From Limnephilus marmoratus (lineage: Eukaryota; Arthropoda; Insecta; Trichoptera; Limnephilidae): a stretch of 64,000 nt of DNA. The notes beneath the pieces were generated by a model. That model made no database searches, was not told the DNA's origin, and saw only the letters and a list, made by a program, of their open reading frames with translations. Each line of letters opens with the position of its first letter. Position 1 is the stretch's first letter. A program made the translations under genes and the position numbers. Shown here in pieces: positions 48,801 to 55,590 of this stretch. Where the stretch lies: assembly GCA_917880885.1 (NCBI GenBank), contig OU862920.1:1674001-1738000 (forward strand). The letters are read 5' to 3'.

Positions 48801-51800
48801 TGCAAAAGATAGCCACCTCTGCCATAGATTGCCCGGAATTACTTGAAAGAATTCAATTAAGAGTGCCCACCAGACAAACTAGACTAAATCACACACTTAA
48901 CACTCCTCGATGCAACACTAACTCTAAACAAAACACATTCATTAACCGCGCTTCACACTTTTTTAACAATTCATACAATGAATTCGACTTATTCAACACA
49001 GCACCCCAAACTCTAAAAAAAATAAACAATAAATAACTTCTAAACATATACAAACTATTATACTTCTATACAAATAACTTATTCACTCCCAGATTAGATC
49101 CGTCCCCTTCCCCTCCCGCCCACCATCCCATCCCAAAAGCTATTATAACTATTATAACTTTTATAACTTTTTAAACTTTTTAATCTCTCTAATTAATACA
49201 CACCAGTGAAAACCTATTATTGGTTCAAACATATACATATGTAAATACACCTAAGTAAATAATGTAACTGTTGGTTTTCCAAAATAAAAAATAAAAAATG
49301 GTTCCCGGGGTAGTTGTTAGTCGAAGAATGATACAGTTAAATATGGGTCAAATCGAGAGGGTTACTATGATCGGTAACTGGCCCTCTCATTTGGAATAAA
49401 CTTCCCTCAGCTCTTACTAATATCCAGAATTTGGCTGAATTTAAACGGCCTCTAAAAACAAAATCATTTAAAAAAATTAACCATTCATAAATCCTGACAT
49501 CTTTTCAATATACGTAATAACTGTTCTCAAGTTTCTCGTAATTGTTTGGTTTCGGTTTCCCCTTAATTGTATTTTTTATGTTTAATGTCCGAATTTAATG
49601 TCAGAATATTTCTCATTTCTGAACGCAAATTGCCTTCTGTTAGTACATTAAATTTTAATTTTAAAGTTCTTGTTTTGTCCGGAATTACAATAGCACCGTT
49701 ATTGTATATTATTGTCCTGTGTGTGCTAAATCAGCACTCTCATTGTTAATTTTGTTCTCTTGTCGTTGTTTTGTAAATACTGTATATTCTTTATTTCATA
49801 TTATTTTCTCAATATTATAAGGAGCACTGTAGGATTATTTTAAAATTTATTATAGATAAGCGCACCTGAAGTAAAATGACACAAAACTGCGCTGTATAAA
49901 TATAACTTTATTATTATTATTATGGCAGAAGGGGAAAGAGTTGCATAGCTTAGTGGTCATAGCAAAACCCCGGCAAGGCTAAGATCCTGACTTGAATTCC
50001 TAGATGCGACCGAACCTTTTTCAGATTTATCAATTTCACATTTTTTGTTTGAGAGTTGTGATTATTTACTTCAATCGTTAAATACCTACGTTTTTATTTT
50101 AAATACGTACTAATATATTTCCAAACAAAACAAAAATTAAAATAATACTTTCCGTTTCGAGGTAACCTTGATGGGAATTAGTGATAATGGAATAGTCCTT
50201 CACAAAAACTGGAGTCTACGTGATGATTCTTGTTTGTTTAAACACGATGCATAGATCAATAATATTTTGAAGCTCTTTCCTTCAAGATGGTGTAGTTTTA
50301 TGTACGAAAGCTATGATGGGAATTATACGAGGGAGCGTTTTTCAACCAACTTTTCAATTATTAACAAAATGAAATATTTCTGGAATCGGAAAAGCGAGAC
50401 AATTTGAACTGTGAATACAAAACAATAAAAAGTCTAAAATTGAAACTTTTAACTTTTTTATTTATACTATAAGCCCACATGGGCTTTTATAAATGCATGA
50501 TGTGTACAATTTTATAATTTTTGTAAAAAAATCCAATTTTCAAACCACTCCAAAATGAACAGGCAAAGAAAACACAAAAGAAAGCTTTCAAAATTCTAAG
50601 TAACTCCGAGGAAGAAAACACAAATACTAATAAGATGACCAAATGTGTAGGAAAAGGTGCACTGGCGACAAAATATAGAAAAAAATATCCTTCATATCGA
50701 TAAAAAAAAGTGCTTCTTAGCCTCTCCACTCTTGTCTTCTTTTGTTCTGAAACTTCACTTTTGTTCTGAAACACTTCTACCGCGTGTGAATTGCACACTC
50801 TGATTTTTTTAACGTTTATTCCACACAGGGAAATTTGTGTGGAGGGTCTTTTTAGGGAAAGGAAAGAGAGGAAGTTCTGGAAAGGGAAAGGGTATGAGGG
50901 ATAGGTAGGAATCTAAGATTCAATGTGTCTAGGAGGGACAGACTTATGAATACATCCCTCCAACTGCAAGTAGATGGATCGGGAGAGAATTGATGGGGAG
51001 ATATGGGTTAGGTCTCCCTCAACCAATCTCTATATATCTGGCCCGCCATGCAACAGGTGGGCAGACGCATCTGCCGTCAAGACCCGGACAAACCTCACCC
51101 CATAAACGCGGGTACCCCTGCTAAGTCACCAAACGTAGCTTGCCACTTGGGGGTGACCTATGTCAGAGGTATTGGTTATCCCATAAATGGTTCCCGGGGC
51201 GGTTCCATACGTGTCTCCCAAATTGCTTTTTGTATATGATGATTTACTGTAGACTTGATCAGATCGGATTGAATAAATGCTTTTAATTATTATTTTTAAA
51301 TAAAATCTTTATTTCATTGAAGAAGAAGATAACAATAATAATCTAAACTAGAATATGAAAGAGAACAAGACACTAAAAAAGACAATGGTCGCCACTGGGA
51401 CTCGACCTCAGACCTAACCTAACCGGGATGTGCGCGTTAACCAATTTCGTTATAGCCACCTTCTGTCAAACCGTCATATTTGAAATTTTAGAATTAACAG
51501 CCTATTTATCTTCTACTAATTCTTTTTCCGTATTACGGGCAACTATCCTTCTAATTGGAAATAATAATTCTAAGAGTTGGTTTGTATTCTGGATAGCGTC
51601 TCGGAAAAATAGATCCGAATTTATTCATATGGAACTATTGATTTTTTATAAAAGCCTTTTTTTTACATGAGCTCCACACAGGAGGCCCAGAGGAAAATAA
51701 TTTCCATCAGGGCCTATGTCATCTTTGGGGATGCTGTGAGAGAGTTTTTCTAAGGAAATGAAGGAGAGAAGAGTTCTGGGAAGGAAAAGGGTTTAAGGGG

Positions 51801-53751
51801 TGGGTAGGAATCTGGGGTTCAATGTGTCCTGGTCATCCGCCTCCTAGACCTAGACAAACCTCACCCCATGAACCCGGACACCCCTGCTAAATCACCAAAC
51901 GTGGCGAACCACTTGGGGTGACCTATGGCAGAGGTGTTGGTTATCCAATAAAGGTTCCCGGGGAAGCGGTACCCATTTCCGCCTCCCAAATTGAAGTCTA
52001 AATGAATATTCAATTTTTTTATAAAAAAAACTCACTTCTTATAACTTTTAAAGGTATTCAGAAGAAGAAGATAGGTTGCAACTGGGACTCGAACACAGAC
52101 CTTTCGTGTTCCCGGGACGTGCGCGTTAACCAATTTCGCTATTGCCACCTTCTGTCAAACAGTTTGTCAATCTGTTTTTTTCCTGTGTCTTGTTCTCTTT
52201 CATACGTTAGTTTAGATTATAAGTGTAATCTTCTTTTTCAATGATATAAAACATTGATGGGAATAACCTTCAAAAGTTATAAAAAGGGAGTTTTTCTTAT
52301 AAAAAATTGAATAAATTATATTTGTTTGAACCTAGAGTGAAAACTGCGCCTCGAGGAGATCGGGTAATGCCGAGTGTCAAGGGATCACCCTTCAAACTGT
52401 AATATCGCGTGTCCGGTGTCGTTTCGTTTGTTTGGCCGACATTTATACCAAGTCATGAGAGGTCGCTCTGCCGCGCCGCGCCGCGCCGGGCTGATTCATC
52501 CCCCTCCCCATCCCATCTCATAGATAGGGTAACCATCGCTAGTTTACTTCTGACTAAACTCCTACGTGAGGTCATCGCAATTAGCGCAGGTCACCCCATA
52601 GAATCGACTCCCGACATATCACCCATCAAGCTTCCTGCAACTTGTTGACTATTTGAGGTATAAAATGTACGTACACTTTTTCTCCGAGGGAATAAGGAAA
52701 CCTAAGAATGCAAGTAATGATAAAAAAGATAAAAGTAATAAATCTAAACTAAACATAAAATAGAACAAGGTACAGAAAATAAAGGTACGGTCGCAATTGG
52801 AGATCAAACCCAAGACCCGGACAACCACCGTCTTTCCGGGACAACATTTTAACATATATCTGATTTATAATAGAACAACGCCCAATAATTTCGCAAAAAT
52901 ACAAAAATAAAAGTTATGCAAAATCCGAAGTTTCATACTGGATACGATGAAACAAATTCGCACAAAGTAAAAATAACATTATAGAATCAATGCCAAAGTT
53001 CGCTTCAATACTTAGGGCCAGTTGTTTTACATAATTGAACAAGTTTTGTTATTATTTCATTTTGGGCTAGTTTTTTCACAGAACTGAAATAATAACAGAA
53101 CTTTAAAAAATTAATTTGCTATTCGATGATTTTTTTAAATTCTATGAAACAACTGTCCTCAAAGTAACAAATTCGCTTAAATACCTAATATTAAAAGTAA
53201 CAAATTCACACACAACCATTAAAATTATGTTCAAAGCATTAAGTAGATGTCAACATATTTAGTCAACAAAGCGAACACGGACTCTAGAGAAAGATCAGGG
53301 GTTCTGGCACGGTCGATCGATAAGGATTGATTGGATAACTTTCGGTAATCTCTCATCGTAAGACAACTAGGACAACTGATCAAGCAGGTCGCTAACGTAC
53401 AAATAACAGTTGACGTCGAATATATTAAGAACACTTAGTCATTGCAAACTGTTACTTATTGTCGATCTGCAGCCATGCTAGGGGAACGATGAGAAGTAAC
53501 CGAAAGTTATCCTATCAATCAATTATCGATCGATTGTGCAAGGGGGCCTGATTCCCTCCACTCTCTCGATGTCCTCGCAGATCCCTACCTTCGTGCGCGT
53601 GCACCAGCATGTCCACCAGATAGATGGCGTCGCACGCGTAGTCCAGGGTCATCCACAGCACGGCACTTATATTGTTCAGCTCCCAGAATACCGCCCTTCC
53701 CACAACGAACACCAGGTTGTAGAGAACAGCCAGGGACACCACCGCCAGCCA
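32712..53751 (-). CDS. CngA: Cyclic-nucleotide-gated channel, alpha-type (3' part)
   Basis: Cation channel opened by cGMP/cAMP in sensory membranes. Three exons in agreeing phase give 506 residues. Seen in order: S1-S2 ([28 protein letters not shown]); LEQGLLV linker; S3 and S4 ([31 protein letters not shown]); S5 ([18 protein letters not shown]); pore filter TTIGETP, diagnostic of CNG rather than HCN or EAG channels; S6; C-linker; cyclic-nucleotide domain with [25 protein letters not shown] and [10 protein letters not shown]-terminal coiled coil ([20 protein letters not shown]) like the CLZ of CNGA subunits. Upstream exons (N-terminus) are not in the window. Introns are 12.8 and 6.7 kb and packed with transposons. 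Confidence 0.93.
33804..34310 (-). other. CNG intron, right of last exon
   Basis: AT-rich, nothing recognised. Confidence 0.5.
34311..34443. mobile_element. MITE-like inverted repeat in CNG intron
   Basis: AAAACTTGACAGTCTATGAG at the left pairs with CTCACGAACTGTCAAGTTTT at the right. TACCATGGCAAC pairs with GTTGCCATGGTA, and AACTGAAATGC with GCATTTCAGTT. The copy is 133 bp long. Confidence 0.75.
34655..35061 (+). promoter_or_regulatory. Repeat I start followed by heat-shock-element-like array
   Basis: The segment opens with ACTAGCTGGGTTACCCGGC (repeat I). From about 34730 it is dense in TTCnnGAA sites: TTCCGGAA, TTCCAGAA (twice), TTCTAGAA (twice), TTCAAGAA, TTCTTGAA. From 34994 to 35031 eight triplets alternate TTC/GAA with exactly 2-bp gaps and one mismatch, and the 10-bp register continues to 35061. 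This is the consensus geometry of an HSF binding site. Function is inference. Confidence 0.6.
35228..38415 (+). mobile_element. LINE (jockey/CR1-like group), long intact ORF2
   Basis: ORF2 is open from 35228 (after TGA at 35225) to TAA at 38117-38119. A 3' UTR of about 280 bp ends in AATAAATAAATAAATAAA near 38415. There is no ORF1, so the element is 5'-truncated or its ORF1 is unrecognised. It sits in the CNG channel intron antisense to the channel. Confidence 0.85.
35297..38119 (+). CDS. LINE ORF2: AP endonuclease and reverse transcriptase
   Basis: 940 codons from the first ATG, but the reading frame and homology start earlier (GYYQNVRG just before the ATG), so this Met is probably not the native start. 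Endonuclease landmarks: [50 protein letters not shown]. Reverse transcriptase: [33 protein letters not shown] (D574), [11 protein letters not shown] (629-639), and FADD (661-664), the catalytic aspartates. No stop or frameshift interrupts it, so it is a young copy. Product: nicks target DNA and reverse-transcribes the element RNA onto it. Exact clade uncertain. Confidence 0.9.
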   Translation: MRTKLHQLKTNSPIFSHDILFLTETWLNADISSSELGLHHYTTYRSDRNSFTSKKSNGGGVMLCVSKNISSTKLPVKHKSVEQIFVLLNIPNGKIIIGCVYIPPASDLQTYKNHIDDIEVLKFKYPKAKFIIAGDYNLPNWTSQDDNGPATNQAELQCDKCSEIRDMSLFLGLTQSNKIFNFNNRMLDLVFSSDSKIMVELSDELLLPLDQYHPPLDIIITNMPLTSSKKTSAPSYNFSKAEYHHIIEYLIQTDWSFLDEENNINDQLEHFYSILNTSIEQFVPRVSFKSSYYPKWFTKELTNLINKKKCIHRKYKHTRNPNDYITFTKLRKQCKELSIKCYSNYVNVIENEVRHHNVKKFWNFTKSQRNDNCGYPNNMYFKEKCADSIEGIVNLFADSFKSVYDKDIPVNAVSTTSVEESLNLSQCFIKLESLKRGINALDSNKSAGPDGIPPIFLITCIDSLIYPIQKLFNKSLASGCFPALWKKSYLTPIHKKGDKSDISNYRPICIMSALPKLFESLVLDTIVKPINNIIVPNQHGFIRGRSTLSNLTIYNNYISESLSLKQQVDSIYTDFSKAFDKVRHHILISKLRLLGIKGSLLTWIISYLSNRVLSVRINFIESYVFEATSGVPQGSHLGPIFFLIFINDIVNIFKDVQVLLFADDLKLFKKIRNIYDCLILQANLDEFFKRCEQNMLFLNTEKCQVIRFSRTHSHILHEYNFNNVKLTPVLQIRDLGVIFDSNLTFTPHIDNITNKALKILGFLCRTLTDFKSLDCMKTLYISLVRCQVEYNSPIWSPFYKVHSNKIERVQHKFLRYLNFKLKIPIENINYLSLMNRLNLITLSDRRIISDLILFYRIMNNLIDSPAIVSTIKLLVPTRNTSQNITFFCNTYTTNYQSHSLTNRMHYLGNKFGGIVDVFADSLYILKCNLNQHFVESYKLL
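38416..39076. other. CNG intron spacer
   Basis: AT-rich; no feature recognised. Confidence 0.45.
39077..39583. repeat. Compound 60-bp tandem repeat
   Basis: A shared core (ATCATATTTACAATACACAG then ACGTGATAA) is followed either by GAAGTGATGGTGTGATTTTA or by TTATTTTATCAGAGTATTAA, giving two unit types. The array begins with mixed order and ends with five nearly identical 60-bp units. The 122-codon frame across it is a period artefact. Confidence 0.92.
39622..40105 (+). repeat. SINE-B, nearly full length
   Basis: Starts TTTGGGAGGCGGGTATGGGT, contains CCCCGGGAACCATTTATTGG, GGTGCCCGGGCTCATGG and GGAGGGATGGATTCATACG, and ends with the LINE-like tail (ACCCACCACAAAGCATCC, ATGACATGAACCCTGAGG, CCTGTGTGGAG). 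Best reference copy in the window. Confidence 0.75.
40130..40402 (+). repeat. Dispersed repeat H
   Basis: Starts near TTACTAATATTATAAACGAG, has GTATGGATGTAGGTTTGTTT, GAATGAAACTTTACAATAA and GCTATAATTTATGTTGCTAG, and ends GCATGCCGGGAACCAACTAG. It is related to 5645-5899, 46466-46765 and 54560-54985, and lies about 110 bp from the CNG splice donor. Confidence 0.6.
40516..40781 (-). CDS. CngA: CNG channel exon: S3 and S4
   Basis: Minus-strand acceptor TTTCAG at 40782; donor GCAAG|GTTCAT at 40515. Encodes [20 protein letters not shown] to [16 protein letters not shown]. It is very GC-rich, which opens long shadow frames on both strands. The first two bases complete the glycine codon split with the upstream exon. 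Confidence 0.94.
40782..42616. other. CNG intron, SINE piece and unknown ORF fragment
   Basis: 40938-41045 is the 5' part of SINE-B (GGAAGGCGGGTTTAGGTACC, CCATTTATTGGATAA). 41848-42075 can be read as [16 protein letters not shown] then [20 protein letters not shown], which looks like a protein fragment of unknown family. It runs into the repeat motif TTTCGTTTCATCGAGTTTCG. Nothing else recognised. Confidence 0.4.
42617..43133. repeat. 45-bp tandem repeat (15-residue frame on minus strand)
   Basis: About eleven units of CTTTTCTATATCATGCACTT plus TGTCGTGTAAATTTTGAACT. In-frame copies on the minus strand spell a 15-residue unit ([15 protein letters not shown]). An inverted unit near 42980-43020 makes a local hairpin (CATGCACTTGGTCGTG with CAAGTGCATG). 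Confidence 0.9.
43134..43448. other. CNG intron spacer
   Basis: AT-rich, nothing recognised. Confidence 0.4.
43449..43690. repeat. 242-bp near-perfect palindrome of Penelope-like ends
   Basis: The two 120-bp arms are reverse complements around a 2-base centre at 43569-43570. Each arm is the Penelope-like 3' end seen at 14309-14400 (CCTGATGATGGACACTGC, GTCCGAAACGTTGGCTAAAG), so a hammerhead-like core lies on each strand. GGCCGTGAAAA follows on the right, as it does at 14403. Confidence 0.92.
43958..45018. mobile_element. 1.06-kb inverted-repeat element with tRNA-like segments
   Basis: Ends CACGCGGTAGAAGT and, inverted, ACTTCTATCGCGTG. The arms are long and diverged: GTCGCTAGATGTCGCTTTC with its inverse, AAGATTGGATATT with AATATCCAATCTT, CATTTCCGTTTCA with TGAAACGGAAATG. 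Each arm contains a tRNA-like stretch: 44074-44153 (minus; TAGCGTAGTTGG and GGTTCAAAACC) and 44835-44908 (plus; B box AGGTTCGAGTCC). There is no recognisable protein. Confidence 0.65.
45019..45578. other. CNG intron spacer and repeat H left part
   Basis: 45461-45578 belongs to dispersed repeat H (ending GGTGAGCTCTGGC) and is the target in which the hAT element 45579-46457 landed. The rest is unremarkable. Confidence 0.45.
45579..46457. mobile_element. Non-autonomous hAT element, 879 bp
   Basis: Perfect 8-bp target duplication GCTCTGGC on both sides (45571-45578, 46458-46465). Termini CAGGGCTGGGCA and, inverted, CAGGGCTGTGCA. Both ends are full of subterminal GTATTTCAAATAC-type palindromic units, as expected for transposase-binding repeats. 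No transposase frame. Confidence 0.85.
46065..46141 (+). repeat. LINE 3' tail (GCGC stem plus ATT run)
   Basis: GCGCACTTGAAGTGAAATAA, then CAGCGCTATACAAATG, then AATAATAATAATTATT. It lies inside the hAT element and is homologous to 49858-49920. Confidence 0.55.
46466..46765 (+). repeat. Dispersed repeat H, right part
   Basis: Continues the repeat interrupted by the hAT element, including a second AGTGAGCTCTGGCGTTATGA and a G-rich run, ending GCATTGCAACGCATGCCAGG. Minus-strand frames across it are proline-rich artefacts of the G-run. Confidence 0.55.
46766..47603. other. CNG intron with family-C end motifs
   Basis: 46960-47000 (GAAGTGAAAACTTC, TGTTGTGATTTGAAACG) and 47120-47145 (TTTCACTTCTACCGCGTGTG) match the arms of the 44-kb inverted-repeat element, so a shorter relative probably spans about 46955-47150. 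The rest is AT-rich. Confidence 0.45.
47604..47990 (+). repeat. SINE-B copy
   Basis: GGTTACTTAGCAGGGGTGCC, AGGGATGGATTCATG, then tail CCATCCACACCGCATCCCCA and TTTCCTGTGTGGGG. Confidence 0.7.
48095..48160 (+). repeat. tRNA-like SINE-A head
   Basis: CTCGTGGTTGAGGGGTAAGG (A box region) and GACTAGCAATCCGTG resemble the head at 59085-59145. The B box is poor. Confidence 0.4.
48185..49320 (-). repeat. SINE-B copy split by a LINE
   Basis: The tail and body on the minus strand run 48185-48489, stop inside TTTATCCAATAAA, and resume after the LINE at TGGTTCCCGGGG (49299). Intact copies read straight through these two points. Confidence 0.7.
48490..49298 (+). mobile_element. 5'-truncated LINE inserted in SINE-B
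   Basis: Frame 48490-49036 is an RT C-terminal region: [61 protein letters not shown]. It resembles the end of the 35297-38119 ORF but is a different family. The 3' UTR ends AAAATAAAAAATAAAAAAT. The ATG at 48359 lies in SINE sequence and is accidental. Confidence 0.8.
49391..49920 (+). mobile_element. LINE 3' fragment
   Basis: [20 protein letters not shown] then PLKTKSFKK is the typical extreme C-terminus of a non-LTR ORF2. The 3' UTR ends in GCGCACCTGAAGTAAAATGA, CTGCGCTGTATAAAT and a TTATTATTATTATT tail. Confidence 0.65.
49923..50012 (+). repeat. tRNA-derived SINE head (family D)
   Basis: TAGCTTAGTGGTCATAGC (A box) and TGACTTGAATTCC (B box-like); matches 1052-1135 reversed. Confidence 0.55.
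50013..50809. other. CNG intron with family-C end copy
   Basis: 50500-50800 carries CCAATTTTCAAACCACTCCA, ATGAACAGGC and CACTTCTACCGCGTGTG, matching the right arm of the 44-kb inverted-repeat element. The 103-codon minus frame here is part of it. 50013-50460 is unremarkable. Confidence 0.45.
50810..51222 (-). repeat. SINE-B copy
   Basis: Full-length-like reverse copy: tail CCACACAGGGAAATTTGTGT, ACCCCTGCTAAGTCACC, TATTGGTTATCCCATAAATG, GGTTCCCGGGGCGG, ending CCCAAATT. Confidence 0.75.
51296..51470 (-). repeat. tRNA-like SINE (family G)
   Basis: Minus strand: GGTGGCTATAACGAAATTGG and TTAACGCGCACAT (A box region), then GAGTCCCAGTGGCGACC (B box region). The flank GAAGAAGAAGATAACAATAA and CTAAACTAGAATATGAAAGA recurs at 52060-52250. 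Confidence 0.65.
51668..51993 (-). repeat. SINE-B copy, internally shortened
   Basis: Same short subtype as 58318-58618 (both lack the central block and read straight through ATCCGCCTCC in the same place). Ends GGTACCCATTTCCGCCTCCC. Confidence 0.75.
52004..52314. mobile_element. Inverted-repeat element enclosing a tRNA-like sequence
   Basis: ATTCAATTTTTTTATAAAAA at the left pairs with the inverse at 52260-52314 over about 52 bp (also TATAACTTTTAAAGG with CCTTCAAAAGTTATA). Between the arms, 52074-52149 on the minus strand is tRNA-like (GGTGGCAATAGCGAAATTGG, GTTCGAGTCCCAGTTGC), with first and last bases that pair as a partial acceptor stem. Confidence 0.65.
52315..53014. other. CNG intron with decayed family-G copy
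   Basis: 52672-52850 is another family-G relative (AAATCTAAACTAAACATAAA, CGCAATTGGAGATCAAACCC). 52480-52495 is a short GCCGC run. No gene. Confidence 0.4.
53015..53159. mobile_element. MITE (GGGCCAGTTGTTTTA)
   Basis: GGGCCAGTTGTTTTACATA at the left; TATGAAACAACTGTCCT at the right is its inverse with three differences. An internal pair ACTTTG/GAACAAG is weaker. Related to 23214. Confidence 0.6.
53296..53547. mobile_element. MITE (GATAACTTTCGG family), 42 bp from CNG exon
   Basis: TCGATCGATAAGGATTGATT and GGATAACTTTCGG at the left; the right end has the inverses CCGAAAGTTATCC and AATCAATTATCGATCGA. The second copy is at 7749-7983 in the glutamine synthetase intron. Confidence 0.7.
53589..53751 (-). 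CDS. CngA: CNG channel exon: S1 and S2
   Basis: Minus-strand acceptor TTTCCAG at 53752; donor GAAG|GTAGGG at 53588. Encodes [20 protein letters not shown] to [14 protein letters not shown] plus one base. It starts in phase 0, so the upstream exon ends on a codon boundary; that exon is not found before 64000. Confidence 0.92.
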
Positions 53752-53888
53752 CTGGAAATCACACATATTTAATTCAATCACACGATAAATATTTAAAATA
53801 ATTAAAACCCCTGAAGATTATATCTGTCTACAAAATAACTCAAACGGGTAAATTAATTGGTGTTCTCTTAACAAACTTTATCTGGGCA
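53752..53888 (-). other. CNG intron upstream of the S1-S2 exon
   Basis: AT-rich. The intron continues to the right beyond the window, because no earlier channel exon is recognisable. Confidence 0.5.
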
Positions 53889-54340
53889 TAAATAAGTGTC
53901 ATTCAGTAAGATTTTCCAGAAAAAGTGAACCAATTATTCATCCGTATAAACTTAACAACTTTACCCTTACCTCTGTCGAAGAAATTAATGACCTGGGCAT
54001 AACTCTCGACTCTAAATTAAACCTTATATCCCATATAAACACAATCAATAACAAAGGAATGAAAACGCTTGCCATAATTTTTCGAAATTGCACAGGTTTT
54101 ACAAGAGAGGGCTATGCTATCAAATCTTTTCATTCAATATTAATTTAATCTAAGTCCACCTCATTTGCACTATGGAATTTTGTGTGTAATTGTATCCCTT
54201 ACTTTTATCTCTGATGTTATTCTTTTTATTAATTTGTTCTAATATTTTCTTATAATTTTAACACGTGTGACATTTGAAAACGTGATTATGTGTGACATGT
54301 AATCATTGTTTATGGTATATTTAATTACGTAAATATTAAA
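53889..54340 (+). mobile_element. LINE fragment (RT C-terminal part, no ATG)
   Basis: The frame 53889-54148 reads INKCHSVRFSRKSEPIIHPY, INDLGITLDSKLNLISHI, KTLAIIFRNCTGF: the DLG..DSKL signature downstream of the RT domain. A 3' UTR ends in TATTAAATAAATAGATA. Both ends are truncated. Confidence 0.75.
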
Positions 54341-54404
54341 TAAATAGATATTCATAGAATTTGAAATTAAAACACTTTTGTACTTATTATATTTCACCAG
54401 GACC

Positions 54405-54470
54405 GGTTTCATCCCATTAAGGACATTTTCAGACTGGTCTAACCAGTCTGAAAATGTCCGTAATGGGTTG
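54405..54470. repeat. Short palindrome
   Basis: CATTTTCAGACTGGT pairs with ACCAGTCTGAAAATG across a CTA loop. The pairing extends to CCCATTAAGGA and TCCGTAATGGG, about 26 bp per arm. Confidence 0.8.
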
Positions 54471-54559
54471 ACGTTTTAGAAAATATTTAAATTAGCGAAG
54501 TTTGTACCTATTTCTCTAATAATTGGAATCGATTAAAGAATTATAGATATCTTACTAAT

Positions 54560-55324
54560 TGTGCCACCTATTGCAATTTTTTCATACAAATTTCGTAATG
54601 CCAGAGCTCTGTGCTATAGCCTCTATGTTTATATTATTGTAAAGTTTCATTAAAATCCATTTAGTAAAGTAGGAATTAGTATTTTATACGTATTTGAGTT
54701 TTAACATCAAAGGGATGTCCATAGTAACCAAATTAAAAAAAAACATCGTTTCCAAGGCGACAATTGGCGTTTACAATAAATCGAATAAATAACCTTTACA
54801 ATAAATCCGACAGAAAACGTATGAAAAATAATTTCATAACGCCAGAGCTTACCAATAAATATAGCCTATAGATCTCGCAAATAATGTAGCATTCTATTAG
54901 TGAAAGAATTTTTAAAATCTATTCAGTAGTTTTTGTGTGAAAGAGTAACAAACATACATCCATACAAACTTTCACCTTTATAATATTAGTAGGATACCGC
55001 TATGTGATTCGAGTGCCTATCCTTATCCAATTTTTTTTTCTATTTTTATTTTAATTTTTTAAATTTTTGTTTGGCATCAAAAAATACCTATAACCCCAAA
55101 TTTTCACCCTCCTACCCTACCCCCACCCTCCCATTTTTTAAACGCGACCATCGTATTTTTTAATCGCGAATTAGTATTTTTAGTAGATTTTAGTATTTAA
55201 CCGTCGTTCGTTTTTCAAACAGAACGAAATTATTTATGCTGTTGAATGACAAATGGCGCCACATCCGCCTCGACGAACTTTCAATTATTTGACAGAACAG
55301 CGTTTTCCGGGTCAGCTAGTAACA
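54560..55324 (-). repeat. Dispersed repeats H and I, reverse orientation
   Basis: 54560-54985 is repeat H (TACAAACTTTCACC, TAATATTAGTAGGAT at its start). 55000-55324 ends with CCGGGTCAGCTAGT, the inverse of repeat I. The 77-codon frame at 55253 starts in this repeat. Confidence 0.55.
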
Positions 55325-55399
55325 TATAGTTTTTACGTTAAAAAAGTTATTAAATGTGGGTGTCCTTGTCATTCGGAAACCAAAATTAAGTGTTCGAAA

Positions 55400-55590
55400 T
55401 TTAGATTTCAGCTTTTTCCATTGCTAGTAGTCTACAATGGAGTGCTGGTACCTACCCTGAAGCATGACCGTGAGGCATGGAACTGACAGAGGAAGTATGA
55501 AACTAGACTGACGGCTGTAGAAATGAGATCTCTGAGGCGTGTGTGTGGTAAAACTATGTATGAACGTGTGAGAAAGGTGCAGCCTAAATC
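55400..55590 (+). pseudogene. Fragment of a LINE-type ORF
   Basis: Reads LVVYNGVLVPTLKHDREAWN, stop, then RLTAVEMRSLRRVCG and KTMYERV. This is the VL.PTL..G.E.W...AVEMR.LR..CG signature found at the end of RT proteins in many animal LINEs. Broken by a stop at 55484-55486. Confidence 0.6.

Noticed and set aside
48359..49036. Single 225-codon gene
   Set aside because: The first 44 codons are SINE-B sequence and the rest is LINE RT; it is an insertion junction.
52074..52149. Functional tRNA gene on the minus strand
   Set aside because: The A and B boxes are good, but the T-arm and acceptor stem have mismatches and the same sequence recurs at 51.4 kb and 52.8 kb, so it is SINE-derived.
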